The notes below the pieces were generated by a model, which was not told the DNA's origin, did no database searches, and saw only the letters and a program-made list of their open reading frames with translations. Position numbers and translations under genes: made by a program. 64,000 bases of DNA from Sipunculus nudus (Eukaryota; Annelida; Sipuncula; Golfingiida; Sipunculidae): NCBI GenBank assembly GCA_026874595.1, contig CM049315.1, positions 17,627,664 to 17,691,663 of the forward strand, in the 5' to 3' direction. Position 1 is the first letter of the stretch. Each line of letters starts with the position of its first letter. Positions 1-8,725 of this stretch are shown piece after piece.

Positions 1-2
1 CG

Positions 3-185
3 CCAATGGCGCGATGGCATTTGATGGAGTCGCTGATGGCGGAATTGCAGATAATATTGCCAGATGTGGATTTTTCACCGTGGTCAAAGGTCAAACATCG
101 GGTCACATGTTTGTTCACAGACTGGAGGTCAGAGTTGGACATTGAGCGCCCCTTTTACAAGGGAGGGGTGTATCCGTTGTTATAA
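3..185 (+). CDS. C-terminal end of a protein running in from the left (partial)
   Basis: Frame 3 is open from the first bases to a TAA at 183-185, giving about 60 residues with balanced composition (it includes LQIILPDVDFSPWSKVKHR and ends KGGVYPLL). The other two forward frames stop earlier or read less naturally. An AATAAA at 281-286, about 95 bp after the stop, would suit its mRNA. The 5' part lies outside the window, so no domain can be named. I infer a real gene end from the open frame and poly(A) signal together; a chance frame of this length is possible. Confidence 0.4.
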   Translation, partial: PMARWHLMESLMAELQIILPDVDFSPWSKVKHRVTCLFTDWRSELDIERPFYKGGVYPLL

Positions 186-280
186 ACGGCACCTGGTTTG
201 CGGGAGAAAGATGAATATGTCGATCCGTTTTTTTTTTTTTTTGTCTTGGGGAATACACAGCTTACATCAGGCAAAGTTCA

Positions 281-286
281 AATAAA
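281..286 (+). terminator. poly(A) signal AATAAA
   Basis: Canonical AATAAA about 95 bp downstream of the stop at 183-185. The rest of 186-544 holds only homopolymer runs (T at about 229-242, C at about 377-390) and no convincing gene. Confidence 0.35.
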
Positions 287-544
287 ACGGACATGAATGT
301 GCAGGTGTGTTTGTTGTTTATGATTATGATTGTTACATAACAACTCCTTCTCTCGGCGTCTTCCGTTTCACACTTGCCCCCCCCCCCCCCTTTCCCCTCT
401 CCCCCCGTCTTCCCAAATCCGGAACATTGTCGCTGTAAGAAATGTGCGCAGTTGATTGTTATTTTAACATAAACATTTATAACCTTCTGGTTTCGTCAGC
501 CATCCGTATGTACATGTTACGTCATGTGTGAGCACATTGATGTG

Positions 545-617
545 GGTGTTGTGGCTCAATGGATAGAGCACTGGTTTCCGAAGCCAGGGGTTGTGGGTTC
601 GAATCCCGCCAGCACCT
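545..617 (+). tRNA. tRNA-Arg (anticodon CCG)
   Basis: A full cloverleaf can be folded by eye. The acceptor stem is GGTGTTG with CAGCACC (one G-T wobble). The D-arm is GCTC...GAGC. The anticodon stem CTGGT/GCCAG closes the loop TTCCGAA, giving anticodon CCG, which reads Arg CGG. The T-arm is GTGGG TTCGAAT CCCGC and the discriminator is T. There is no intron and no encoded CCA, as expected in eukaryotes. Internal A-box and B-box (GGTTCGAAT) sequences are present, so it should be RNA polymerase III transcribed. It stands apart from any protein gene. Confidence 0.93.
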
Positions 618-842
618 TCATGATACATTTTTCTCCGTCTGTTTGTCATCTATACAATTTTCTTTGTGTAAGTTTTGTCTATCACGTCAGTTGTTCGTGT
701 TCATAAAAGACAATCCACTCGGCATTACTTTTTTGTTGCGTTATATCTACTTGGCGTGTCGTGTCTGTTTATATAGCACAGTCACCGCCAGATGGCAGTA
801 TATGCACCCTTGCCGATGTTTTTATTTTTTGTTTGAAAACCA

Positions 843-938
843 TATGTTGGATGTATGTCTTTCACGTATGTTGGATGTCTGTCTTTAGCGTATGTTGGAT
901 GTCTGTCTTTCGCGTATGTTGGATGTCTGTCTTCCTCG
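843..938 (+). repeat. 24-bp tandem repeat, four copies
   Basis: Four consecutive 24-bp units beginning TATGTTGGATGT, each ending near CTTTCGCG, with one to three differences between copies. The surrounding 618-1534 stretch has no gene I can support. It is rich in CACA/ATAC microsatellite-like sequence. Confidence 0.8.
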
Positions 939-1462
939 TGTTACAATTTGTTTTTTTCAAAGGGATAGTGTCGTTCAATGTCTGATATTAAGGCCGGGTA
1001 CGTTTTTATATTTCCTGAGGCTATGTGGAATATAACAACGTACACTGTACACCAGCTTACAAAACCACACATTTACATATAAGCACACACGTATATATCT
1101 GCACAAAGGATTGGTAATCTTCTAATATGTCTTCAGGTGATGAGGGCGATCGTAAAACATACCCCAACACACCGCAAGCAAAGCACATTTTACACATAAA
1201 CGCACACACATACATCTGCATACACACGGAAACATGAAATAAATAATGAGACATGTTGTCAGGTATACATAAATATATTCCGTTCACGTAAACATTTTAC
1301 ATTTATACAGGTTTACATATATCAGATATATTTCATATCATCGATAAACATACATGGCAAGCGTGCAAATGTCATAAAGGTCATGTGTAGTCACAGCGAA
1401 TTGTCCCACAATATACAGAAGCGTGGCCAGCGTGACAGACGACAGCGAATTGTTCCACAATA

Positions 1463-1490
1463 TATATATATATAATAAATATATATATGT
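1463..1490. repeat. AT microsatellite
   Basis: Run of alternating TA with short interruptions. Similar TA-rich tracts lie at about 2025-2080 and 7797-7812. Confidence 0.7.
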
Positions 1491-1534
1491 ACCTTTTCGA
1501 TAAAATGTTGTTTGTACAACGTGCGTGGAAATGG

Positions 1535-1852
1535 TCACGGGTACAGGTTTATAAGAAAACCTAACAACTCTGCAGGCTTCCAGCGCAGCTTTGGATGAAT
1601 TTTCCGTTGCATATCAGATGTGAACATGAACTGTCGCTCGGGTGTATGATTGTGTTTTTTTGTACCAGGTGCCCGTACACGCTCCAGCCTCACTCTCAGG
1701 CATTTGTCAATCCGGCAAGGTGACTGTATACGCTCCAGTCTCACTTTAAGGCATTTATCAATTCGGCCATCTAACCGAATGCATACTTTCAGCCCCTCTC
1801 TTCGCGTTGACATGTAGCATCTGCATATCGCTTTTGGGTTCATCTGGAACAT
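1535..1852 (-). CDS. hypothetical ORF with an internal duplication (doubtful)
   Basis: An open frame of about 105 codons from an ATG at 1852. Its middle carries a duplicated motif, RIDKCLKVRLER then RIDKCLRVRLER, which matches a roughly 60-bp direct DNA repeat at about 1674-1770. The motif is basic and has no similarity I recognise. There is no clear promoter, and the poly-AT surroundings make chance ORFs likely. A splice-acceptor-like pyrimidine tract ending in CAG lies just before the second ATG, so it might be an exon. I list it only because the repeated motif keeps frame. Confidence 0.22.
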   Translation of the reverse strand: MFQMNPKAICRCYMSTRREGLKVCIRLDGRIDKCLKVRLERIQSPCRIDKCLRVRLERVRAPGTKKHNHTPERQFMFTSDMQRKIHPKLRWKPAELLGFLINLYP

Positions 1853-2128
1853 AAGCAAATGATAATGTAAAAGTACACTTGTATAAGAAGAAGAACAAAA
1901 CCTGTGGGGGGGGGCAGCAAATCATGCAAACATGTGAAACATTGCCAGATGCTCGGATGGAATGTCCCATTTGACCCTGAAATAAATAAACACATATGTA
2001 TAACGACACAACACTATCATATTACAACATATATATATTGTTTATATATATATTTATATATATTTATATATATATATCAATATACAACAAGTATATTAAC
2101 ACCAACACACATACAGACAGATGGACGG

Positions 2129-4090
2129 TCAAAACATATTTACAAAACGACACGCCACCCACCAGATGTATATCTTCACCACATCAGTGCGTTTGTTGGG
2201 TACCCTGCATGTCGGACAATGGACCTCCTCGCGGGACGTGGAACGGGACGTGGAACGGAACATGTTGTCGCGCAAGCGATTTATCAACGCTTGAAAGCCG
2301 TTTCTATTTTCATTGTAGGAGAACACCGCCATTATACATCTGTGACAAAACATGTGTCCGCATTTTTTTAGGAAACAGTCCACGGTGTTCTCCAAACAAA
2401 TTGGACACCGGAAGCGACTTAGCCTTTCCTGGGCATCCCTTTCATTACTTTGAAGCTGGGCAATCATGGTCTGAGCGTGTGCGAGCTGCTCCTCCACACT
2501 GGAAACGACAACGCCTGGATCTGAAACGTTTGCCGAACCTCTGCATGTAGAAACTGTCGCCGAACGGATTGATGTGTCAGGTGCTGCCGAAACTGTTTCC
2601 GCATTGCCACCCGTATATGGAGGAAACATCGCTGCTTCGGTGGCGCCCGTCCTGACGTGTCGAAGCTTTAACCTTTTGGGTGCAGGCAAAATGTTATCAG
2701 ATCGGGTCTGACCTCCCTGGGTTGATGTATCATGTTCCGATGAAGGCGCAGGGTCCACGGGAGGTCGACGTTCAGAAGTCAATGGATCAGAGGCGTCTGT
2801 GTCGTCAGCGACATTTTGGGGCGGGTTGGTTGCTGTTATGGAATTCATCAACTGCAATAATTCCCGACCTGCATCAAACGGGCTCTCAGTACGCGATTGT
2901 GACGAGGTCGAAGACGGGGCGGGTGATGACGGCCTTGTGGTATATCGCCTTTTTCTCCTGGGAAAGCGGCCATTCCAATTCATGTCAGGATGCAACGCTA
3001 CGTTGCATTTATGTGAACCGGTGATCCCTGAAACACGACCTGGTTGATTAAAGTCCATCTCTGCCGGCAGGAAATCCTGGAGACACCTATCGGCATCTGT
3101 CTGCCTCGCCACCTGGACGCAAAACCTCAGGAGTAACAGGCGTTTAAATGCTTTCCTCCGTGTTGTCTCCCCAGGGCGATAGATATGACCAAGCACGCGT
3201 CGGACGTCCTGTTTCTTATAGATGTCTTCGACTTCAGTTTTGCTCAAGGAGGCGTCTATCATACCGTGTTTTTTTAGTAATTTCATTAAAAGCCTAGTTA
3301 AACGTATACTTCCGACAAGGTCGGCCACCAAGCTGTCCCATTGCGTGGCATCAAACAGGGTGTATGCGATCCTGAACTCCGGCTCATACCAAACGTCTTT
3401 CTCGATATACGCTAAAACAGCCTCACGTACGCGTTGGTATTCACGTTCTGTTGAAACCTCCCGCGCATCCAAACCTTCCTCACCCTCGTCCGCTTGGTCT
3501 GCATTTTCCGCCCCTCCTTCTTGCTGCGCATGCGGCTCAGGACGTGTTACGTCATTGTATCCGTCTCCCGGCATGAATTGTTCTTCTTCACACTGTGTAA
3601 ACCGCATGATGTGTTCATCGTCATCAGACACCAACACGATCGGGTAGTAACGGTGCGGGACCACATTGTTGAAACAGTCTTGTAATATGCCGATTTCAAA
3701 TACCTCGCTTAACAGGGCACATGCGTCGGACATGCCTCTTTGGAAGAGCCTGTGGTATAGCTCCAATATGTTTACATTGAACAAAGAACAGTTCACGTAT
3801 AAAGCAGTGGTAATGGAGCGCGCTTCCGATTTTCCACTTTCCCTATACGACTGCACGTACTTGAGGTCATCCCTGTGTGGCAGCAGCGTAGGCAGATCTA
3901 TCAGATTGACGTCTGTGGCTAAAGCGAGGAGATCAACACGGAGGCTCAGAGCATCTTCAACCTCCATGTAGTTCAGAAACAAGCCTCTGATGCTTAACGC
4001 TTCCGACTCGTTCCGCTGGCGTTCGGTGCCGATGTATATAACGTCCTCCTCTTCTATGGACGAACTGTCGGAATGTTCAGTCTGTTCCAT
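2129..4090 (-). CDS. large RING-finger protein with SUMO-interaction-like motif, candidate E3 ubiquitin ligase
   Basis: 653 residues from the ATG at 4090 (context GCGATGG); the upstream in-frame extension has only a GTG. Near the N-terminus, acidic/serine sequence runs into VIYI (residues 17-20), a classic SUMO-interaction pattern. Two helical regions follow (about 34-142 and 217-352). The second, with KKHGMIDASL and IYKKQDVRRVLGHI, faintly resembles a death-effector fold. Basic stretches PRRKRR (about 377) and PKRLKLR (about 471) look like nuclear signals. A short coiled coil (about 529-559) precedes a C3HC4 RING (about 562-629: CPIC, 11 residues, CGHMFCHRC, a long insert, CPTC). Known family biology: RING proteins recruit E2 enzymes. 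With a SUMO-interaction motif this architecture suggests a SUMO-targeted ligase acting in the nucleus (inference). A paralogue lies at 27958-28824. Confidence 0.85.
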   Translation of the reverse strand: MEQTEHSDSSSIEEEDVIYIGTERQRNESEALSIRGLFLNYMEVEDALSLRVDLLALATDVNLIDLPTLLPHRDDLKYVQSYRESGKSEARSITTALYVNCSLFNVNILELYHRLFQRGMSDACALLSEVFEIGILQDCFNNVVPHRYYPIVLVSDDDEHIMRFTQCEEEQFMPGDGYNDVTRPEPHAQQEGGAENADQADEGEEGLDAREVSTEREYQRVREAVLAYIEKDVWYEPEFRIAYTLFDATQWDSLVADLVGSIRLTRLLMKLLKKHGMIDASLSKTEVEDIYKKQDVRRVLGHIYRPGETTRRKAFKRLLLLRFCVQVARQTDADRCLQDFLPAEMDFNQPGRVSGITGSHKCNVALHPDMNWNGRFPRRKRRYTTRPSSPAPSSTSSQSRTESPFDAGRELLQLMNSITATNPPQNVADDTDASDPLTSERRPPVDPAPSSEHDTSTQGGQTRSDNILPAPKRLKLRHVRTGATEAAMFPPYTGGNAETVSAAPDTSIRSATVSTCRGSANVSDPGVVVSSVEEQLAHAQTMIAQLQSNERDAQERLSRFRCPICLENTVDCFLKKCGHMFCHRCIMAVFSYNENRNGFQALINRLRDNMFRSTSRSTSREEVHCPTCRVPNKRTDVVKIYIWWVACRFVNMF

Positions 4091-4141
4091 CGCTCTGAAA
4101 TGATAAGGAAACACACATGAGACGTGTTATGGCAAAAGAAG

Positions 4142-4156
4142 AGGGGGGGGGGGGGG
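4142..4156. repeat. poly-G tract
   Basis: An uninterrupted G run just upstream of the RING gene. Comparable C or G runs occur at about 379-390, 7301-7308, 7551-7560, 12466-12479, 13269-13280, 13946-13953 and 25262-25271. Confidence 0.7.
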
Positions 4157-4471
4157 GTGTACATGGTATGTATGTGTAATGTTGCCTGTGATGACATAGC
4201 ATCATACGTAAACAGAAGAGAACAGATGACAAGTCAATACAAACTAAGATAAAACATAATTACTGTTTCTTTACAACAGAAACACACCGACAGCGCTGTA
4301 CGTATCTTAGAACATATTATTTTGTACACAAACATGACTACATATCCTGATGAAAAACGTACATGCACTGCAAAAAAAAAAACACAGCATACCTGAACAT
4401 CCGGCGATGGTTTCAGCCGGTGAGGGCGGCGGGGACCATCACTCCGACACTCGTTCTGGGTTCTTTTTGAG

Positions 4472-4533
4472 AGATGACAAGAAAGCCGGAGCATCTGCCC
4501 GCCCGCCCTCCGGCTCCAGCTTTCTTGTCATCT
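4472..4533. ncRNA. long hairpin, microRNA-precursor-like
   Basis: The arm starting AGATGACAAGAAAG pairs with the arm ending CTTTCTTGTCATCT over 21 positions with a single mismatch, around a C-rich loop of about 20 nt. Stem and loop sizes match an animal pre-miRNA, but expression cannot be judged from sequence and the strand is unknown. It lies in the gene-poor stretch 4091-4980, where short open frames exist but none is convincing. A fold-back repeat remnant is the main alternative. Confidence 0.45.
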
Positions 4534-4879
4534 TTTAGACGTCTTGGATAATTGCTGCTTGCTTGGTGATCTGTGGTGATGGTGAAGAAACCCAAGGGCG
4601 TCTGCCAGCCCGCCGCCGGCCCTTTGGATTCCTTCAGCATCAACCACATGTTAAAAGGATTGTCCATTTACACACACGTAAACAAAATAACATACCCTGT
4701 ATCAAATATACAATGACCTTTATTCTGATAACATAACAGATACACAGATCTGGTGTATACAATATATACAGAAAAAGCTATAAAATATGACATATACAAA
4801 CATTTGAAATATTGAACGTTTCATTGTACAGGAGATGAAACGTTTACCAATTTTTAATACGTTTTTGGTATTATCAACC

Positions 4880-5640
4880 CCAATTTTCAATTACAGTTTT
4901 CCATGTTTTTACAAAGTTTATTTACATTTCAAACCCAATTTCAATTAAAGTTTACCACAGTTCATATTTTTTTTTACACTTTAACCCCAATTTTCAATCA
5001 CCCCCCATAATTCCGGGCAACGTTCTGTGAATTTACGTTTTTGGTGCAATATAGGTCTTTTCACATGCGGGGTGAAGATAAATTTACCAATGAAATCCCT
5101 CCCCAGTACACCCGACGCACTGGGGAATTTCCAGTCATATACAACATTCATATCCACGTTATTATAGAAACATTGCCCCAGTGCGTCCTCGAAGAGCATT
5201 TGTATGTGTCTTTTTTTTATACGGATAAACTGTAATATATACATGTTACTCCTGTACAATATTTATATAGAGATGATATATACAATCAATTTAAAATGTT
5301 CAATTAAAGTTTACAAAGTTTTTACAAAGTCTATTGACATTTCCAACCCAATGTTCAATTAAAGTTTACCACAGTTCATAAGTTTTTTTTTTTTACACTT
5401 TAACCCCAATTTTCAATCACCCCCCACACGTCCGGGCAACGCTCTGTAAATTTCCTTTTCTGGTACAAGGCGGGTCTTTTTACATGAGGGGTGAAGATGA
5501 ATTTCCCAATAAAATCCCGTCCCAGTACACCTGACGCACTGGGGAATTTCCAATCATGGACAATGTTCATGTCCACATTATTATAGAAACATTGCCCCAG
5601 TGCGTCCTCGAAGAGCACTTGTACGTTTCTTTTTTTATAT
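4880..5640. repeat. tandem segmental duplication (two diverged copies)
   Basis: The block at about 4880-5235 is repeated at about 5310-5640. Both copies contain the string CAATTAAAGTTTACCACAG, a poly-T run, and the same coding 3' end (down to the codons for VIENWG). The left copy covers only the C-terminal half of the retropepsin-like gene; the right copy holds the whole gene. Confidence 0.8.
4981..5244 (-). pseudogene. truncated copy of the retropepsin-like gene
   Basis: The frame ends in the same residues as the gene at 5400-5852 and keeps the LGRDFIGKF segment with few substitutions. It is unrelated upstream of about KKRHIQ. The N-terminal strand with the putative active-site aspartate and the CRAC motif is missing. 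From its first ATG (5244) the product would be about 87 residues. It reads as a partial duplicate without the catalytic half; a short accessory protein cannot be excluded. Confidence 0.65.
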
Positions 5641-5852
5641 GGGTGTACTGCGGCCCCTCTGTGGGCACCCCCACAAGCTCTGCACGGCTCTCGCACTAAT
5701 AATGCTTTGTGCAGAATGTCGTCCCACATCGGGGTGTACCAGAAGTTCTGTGGTAGAAACACCTTCATGTCAACCATAGAGATTGGACTCTCTGTGTCCA
5801 GGATGAAATGCTTGCACCCGATGCCATCAACAGTTACGTTGTAGTATGTCAT
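5400..5852 (-). CDS. retropepsin-like (aspartic protease fold) protein
   Basis: 150 residues from the ATG at 5852; the longer frame upstream starts only with TTG. Residues 5-27 have the strand-turn pattern of retroviral-type aspartic proteases, ending FILDTES where the family has a DTG/DSG triad, so the glycine is replaced by glutamate. Residues 108-118 (GVLGRDFIGKF) match the family's second signature, a hydrophobic pair followed by GRDFL-like sequence. Between them sits an insertion with FW (about 37-38) and CRACGG (57-62), a possible half zinc site. No reverse transcriptase or gag lies nearby, so this is not an intact retroelement. Protease activity is doubtful given the substitution; a structural or binding role is possible. 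The fold assignment is inferred from motifs only. Confidence 0.6.
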   Translation of the reverse strand: MTYYNVTVDGIGCKHFILDTESPISMVDMKVFLPQNFWYTPMWDDILHKALLVREPCRACGGAHRGAAVHPYKKRNVQVLFEDALGQCFYNNVDMNIVHDWKFPSASGVLGRDFIGKFIFTPHVKRPALYQKRKFTERCPDVWGVIENWG

Positions 5853-5898
5853 CTTTCTACAAACGAAACACAAACTCTCATAAACAGATCATACAAAT

Positions 5899-5914
5899 TC
5901 TCTCTCTCTCTCTA
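5899..5914. repeat. CT microsatellite
   Basis: Short TCTCTC run in the gene-free interval 5853-6528. The rest of that interval is AT-rich and shows nothing I can support. Confidence 0.6.
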
Positions 5915-6527
5915 TGTCTCATTTAAATAGGATAGAGAAGATATGCATGCCATGCATTAATTTTTTACTGACGTTAATCCCTGTTTATCACACGTATATA
6001 CCATAACTGGAGGTTACCACGAGCCAGTGGTAATTGGTTAATCACATAAACTGATTATGCAACAATATCAGATACATATATCAGATACATAAATATAATT
6101 ATACAAGCTTTTCTTTCACATCAAAAAACATATCATTATTACGGCCCAGTACAGGGACGCAGACTAAAAAACTACAATAATTAATTGTTGTCAGATGTGT
6201 GTTCCTTCGTCTGCCATTCCGTCTCGTTATCAGCCCATTTGTACCCGATCATTATATTCTGATTGAAAACATAAAACAACCACAAACCGTACACAAAGGT
6301 AAAAATGTCAAATGTGCATACTTACATCAGCGGTGTCTGCGGGTCGATTGTTTTGATGCAATATCTGCTCTAGAAAAAACAAAACAATGACATATCTTCA
6401 ATCAATTGTCCATCGTCACCTTTCCAAATATGGTTATAACACATGTTCATACAGTTGCTGCTCGTACCACATATGGTTCTTCATTTTACAAAATATATAC
6501 ACGCGGCACCTCCTATTCCAGAAAATG

Positions 6528-6533
6528 TTTATT
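6528..6533 (-). terminator. poly(A) signal overlapping the stop codon
   Basis: Minus-strand AATAAA whose TAA is also the stop codon of the gene at 6529-7182. The same arrangement occurs at 11843-11848. Confidence 0.5.
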
Positions 6534-7182
6534 GTAAAGGGTTAACGCGTAATCTGGCGCGCTTTATCCCCCTTTCACCGAAATATTCTTTCGGAGGCCG
6601 TCGACATGTCACCCTCCTTCGTGCACTCATACCACCATCTGTATATGCCTCATAAACACCAAACTGCCAAGGTACTGTTGCACAAACACAGTTCCCCTGT
6701 TTGACAAGTCTGTTCACGTCCTTTGATTTGTCGGGCAAGTCTACACGGCACCACAGCTGCTGTATGATCTCGTGAGGCCGGGTCGGTCCCCAATACCTGG
6801 ACACGTAAAGGGCACCTCTATGCACCCAGCAAATCATGTCGGGCCACTCGGATATTGTCTTATATTGTTCGAGGTCGACGTCTCGGTGAAACGACGCGTG
6901 CAAACGCATATCTCTCGTTATGACCTTGCACTTTGTGCACCTCAGCACGGGAGGCTCCTTGCACATGTCGCGTATGAATTCCTCGCCGGTGCACTTAGCG
7001 TTGCACTTCCTGCAAAATTGAGTCGTCGAAGCTGTTTCTATCAACTCGTCTAATATTATGTCCGGCACGGTCAACCAAAATATCTGCGGGTTGTACCGCT
7101 CGCATAAGTATTCCTTTGTCATTGTGTACAGTGGTTTAGGATTGTACACAGGGTTTATTTTTGTCTTTTCACTCAGCATCAT
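6529..7182 (-). CDS. zinc-ribbon protein sharing a module with the retropepsin-like protein
   Basis: 217 residues from an ATG-ATG start at 7182. Two CxxC pairs, FCRKC (57/60) and LRCTKC (82/85), form a likely zinc ribbon. Residues 32-60 (PQIFWLT, DIIL, CRKC) align with PQNFWYT, DDIL, CRAC of the neighbouring retropepsin-like protein, so the two share a module; the DTES and LGRD signatures are absent here. The C-terminus is arginine-rich (ARRRVTCRRPPKE, RGIKRARLR), which suggests nucleic-acid binding or nuclear entry. The TAA stop lies inside an AATAAA signal (6528-6533). I do not recognise the family. Confidence 0.75.
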   Translation of the reverse strand: MMLSEKTKINPVYNPKPLYTMTKEYLCERYNPQIFWLTVPDIILDELIETASTTQFCRKCNAKCTGEEFIRDMCKEPPVLRCTKCKVITRDMRLHASFHRDVDLEQYKTISEWPDMICWVHRGALYVSRYWGPTRPHEIIQQLWCRVDLPDKSKDVNRLVKQGNCVCATVPWQFGVYEAYTDGGMSARRRVTCRRPPKEYFGERGIKRARLRVNPLQ

Positions 7183-7880
7183 TGGTCTGAAACGAGCGCA
7201 AAATCCACCTTTACTGTCAGCGCAACGCTAACTGTCCAAGCGAAATACATCTCCCCTTGTACTTGGAGAGAGTGTAAAATCATTTAAAAAAAAAGGAGGG
7301 GGGGGGGCAGGACGCAACTAGACCGGAGATGCCTTGCACAAATGATGCATCTGATGCAGGTCCCACCTTATGATACATAAAAAACCGAAACGCAGTGTTT
7401 ATCGTATCTGCTGTCTGTTCTGTTATGTACATGGTACGAAAGATTGACATGCACACATATATTGCCATGGGACATGCAGTAACTCCTAGAAACATAATTT
7501 GCACCGACTGTTACTGTTACAAGTGTTGTATACCAGTCCCGTCACCGAGGCCCCCCCCCCTCATGACTGTAACATGTATTACAACAACAACTGAATACTG
7601 GTACATATACAATTACATAAACAATCTAAAGCAACATGGACAAAGCAACATGAACATCAAACATATAATATTGTGCCTGTAGTACAGGAGCCATGAACGG
7701 GTGCTTCTATAAGAACATATGGTACATCCAATGCAGAATCACTGGTACCTAGCCAACATGCTAAACGTATTATCAATATCGAAAAAGACATAATATACAT
7801 ATATATATATATCATGTTGAATATACATTCCGGAAACACACTGTGTATCTACCAGATGCAGGTGATGGAGTCTGATAGAA

Positions 7881-7910
7881 TGACGTCACAGGCGGAATTA
7901 TGTATATAAG
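7881..7910 (+). promoter_or_regulatory. CRE plus TATA promoter (copy 1, rightward)
   Basis: TGACGTCA (7881-7888) is followed after exactly 14 bp by TATATAAG (7903-7910). The spacer begins CAGGCGGAAT. An inverted copy with the same elements, the same 14-bp spacer and near-identical spacer sequence lies at 13720-13749. The perfect 8-bp hairpin at 7933-7952 sits where transcription should start. Upstream, 7183-7880 shows no gene. Confidence 0.65.
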
Positions 7911-7932
7911 GAGACGTTTGGCAACAGTGCAA

Positions 7933-7952
7933 TTGGTCTCGTTGGAGACCAA
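7933..7952 (+). promoter_or_regulatory. perfect hairpin at the predicted RNA 5' end
   Basis: TTGGTCTC GTTG GAGACCAA is an 8-bp perfect stem with a 4-nt loop, starting 30 bp after the beginning of the TATA box. It would form the extreme 5' end of the transcript. Confidence 0.6.
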
Positions 7953-8037
7953 ACGGGCTAACGTGAGCAGCAGCAGCACTGAACGATACCATAACCAGAG
8001 CGAAAAACGGATATGAACTTGGCAATATTTTGTCTGT

Positions 8038-8679
8038 GTCCTGTACTGGACGCCACATTTAGGTTCGTGGAATATATGAGAAGGTTTTTTTACGTAAATC
8101 AGTTTCCGTACCTGTACTGGTACGGACGTCTATATAAGGTGATCAAAACAGAGCGCTTTTGTTAGTGAGTGTACGTGTCCTGTACTGGACGCCACATTGG
8201 AGTTCACCATAAACTTGAATTTCGTTTTTCAGATTTACTCGACCAAACATCAATTGTCGAATCTGTACCTGTACTGGTACGGACGCTTACAAAACAGGGG
8301 GAAAAATGACCGAGCGTTTCCGTCAGACTGTTAGTGTGTGTCCTGTACTGGACGACACATTGGGCCAACGCAGGAAGCTGGATTATCCTTTGTGGGATTC
8401 ACCTAACGAGACATTATACGTCGTTTTTCCGTGCCTGTACTGGGACAGACGATTTCAAAGTGGAAAAGCGCTCAGCACTTCCGTCTGTCTGTTAGTGTGC
8501 GAGTCCTGTACTGGACGCCATCTACAGTTCGCACAAAACATGGATTATCGTTTTCCGGATGTACACGACAAATACCTTAAGTGTTTTTGAATCCGTACCT
8601 GTACTGGTACGGACGTCTCAGAATTGAAACAGAAAAAGCGGTTGGGTCGGTCCGTTAGTGTGTACCTGTACACTGGGTA
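8038..8679 (+). repeat. tandem array of paired TGTACT-loop hairpins
   Basis: Nine hairpins alternate between types A and B, about 70-90 bp apart, with flanking text such as TTAGTGTG before A and ACG(T/C) after B. All A stems are GTCC/GGAC. B stems are mostly seven pairs: at 8263 a U replaces C, giving a G-U pair, and at 8429 five of seven pairs hold. Confidence 0.8.
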
Positions 8680-8713
8680 AACCATTTACATGATGTCGGC
8701 GAAAACAATTTGG

Positions 8714-8725
8714 AATAAAAATAAA
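8714..8725 (+). terminator. tandem AATAAA poly(A) signals
   Basis: Two directly abutting AATAAA hexamers, 35 bp after the last (degenerate) hairpin. Confidence 0.5.

Noticed and set aside
1904-2550. Two forward ORFs overlapping the 3' end of the RING gene
   Set aside because: Shadows of the RING gene and of TA repeats; compositions are unnatural and the opposite strand has a clear domain.
4234-4667. Overlapping minus-strand ORFs around the long hairpin
   Set aside because: They encode through the inverted repeat and have no recognisable motif; composition is unconvincing.
5400-5852. Intact LTR retrotransposon around the retropepsin-like gene
   Set aside because: No reverse transcriptase, integrase, gag or flanking long terminal repeats; the nearby repeat is a local tandem duplication.
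8306-8590. 94-codon forward ORF across the hairpin array
   Set aside because: The frame is not kept in the other repeat units, whereas the hairpins are; structure rather than coding explains conservation.
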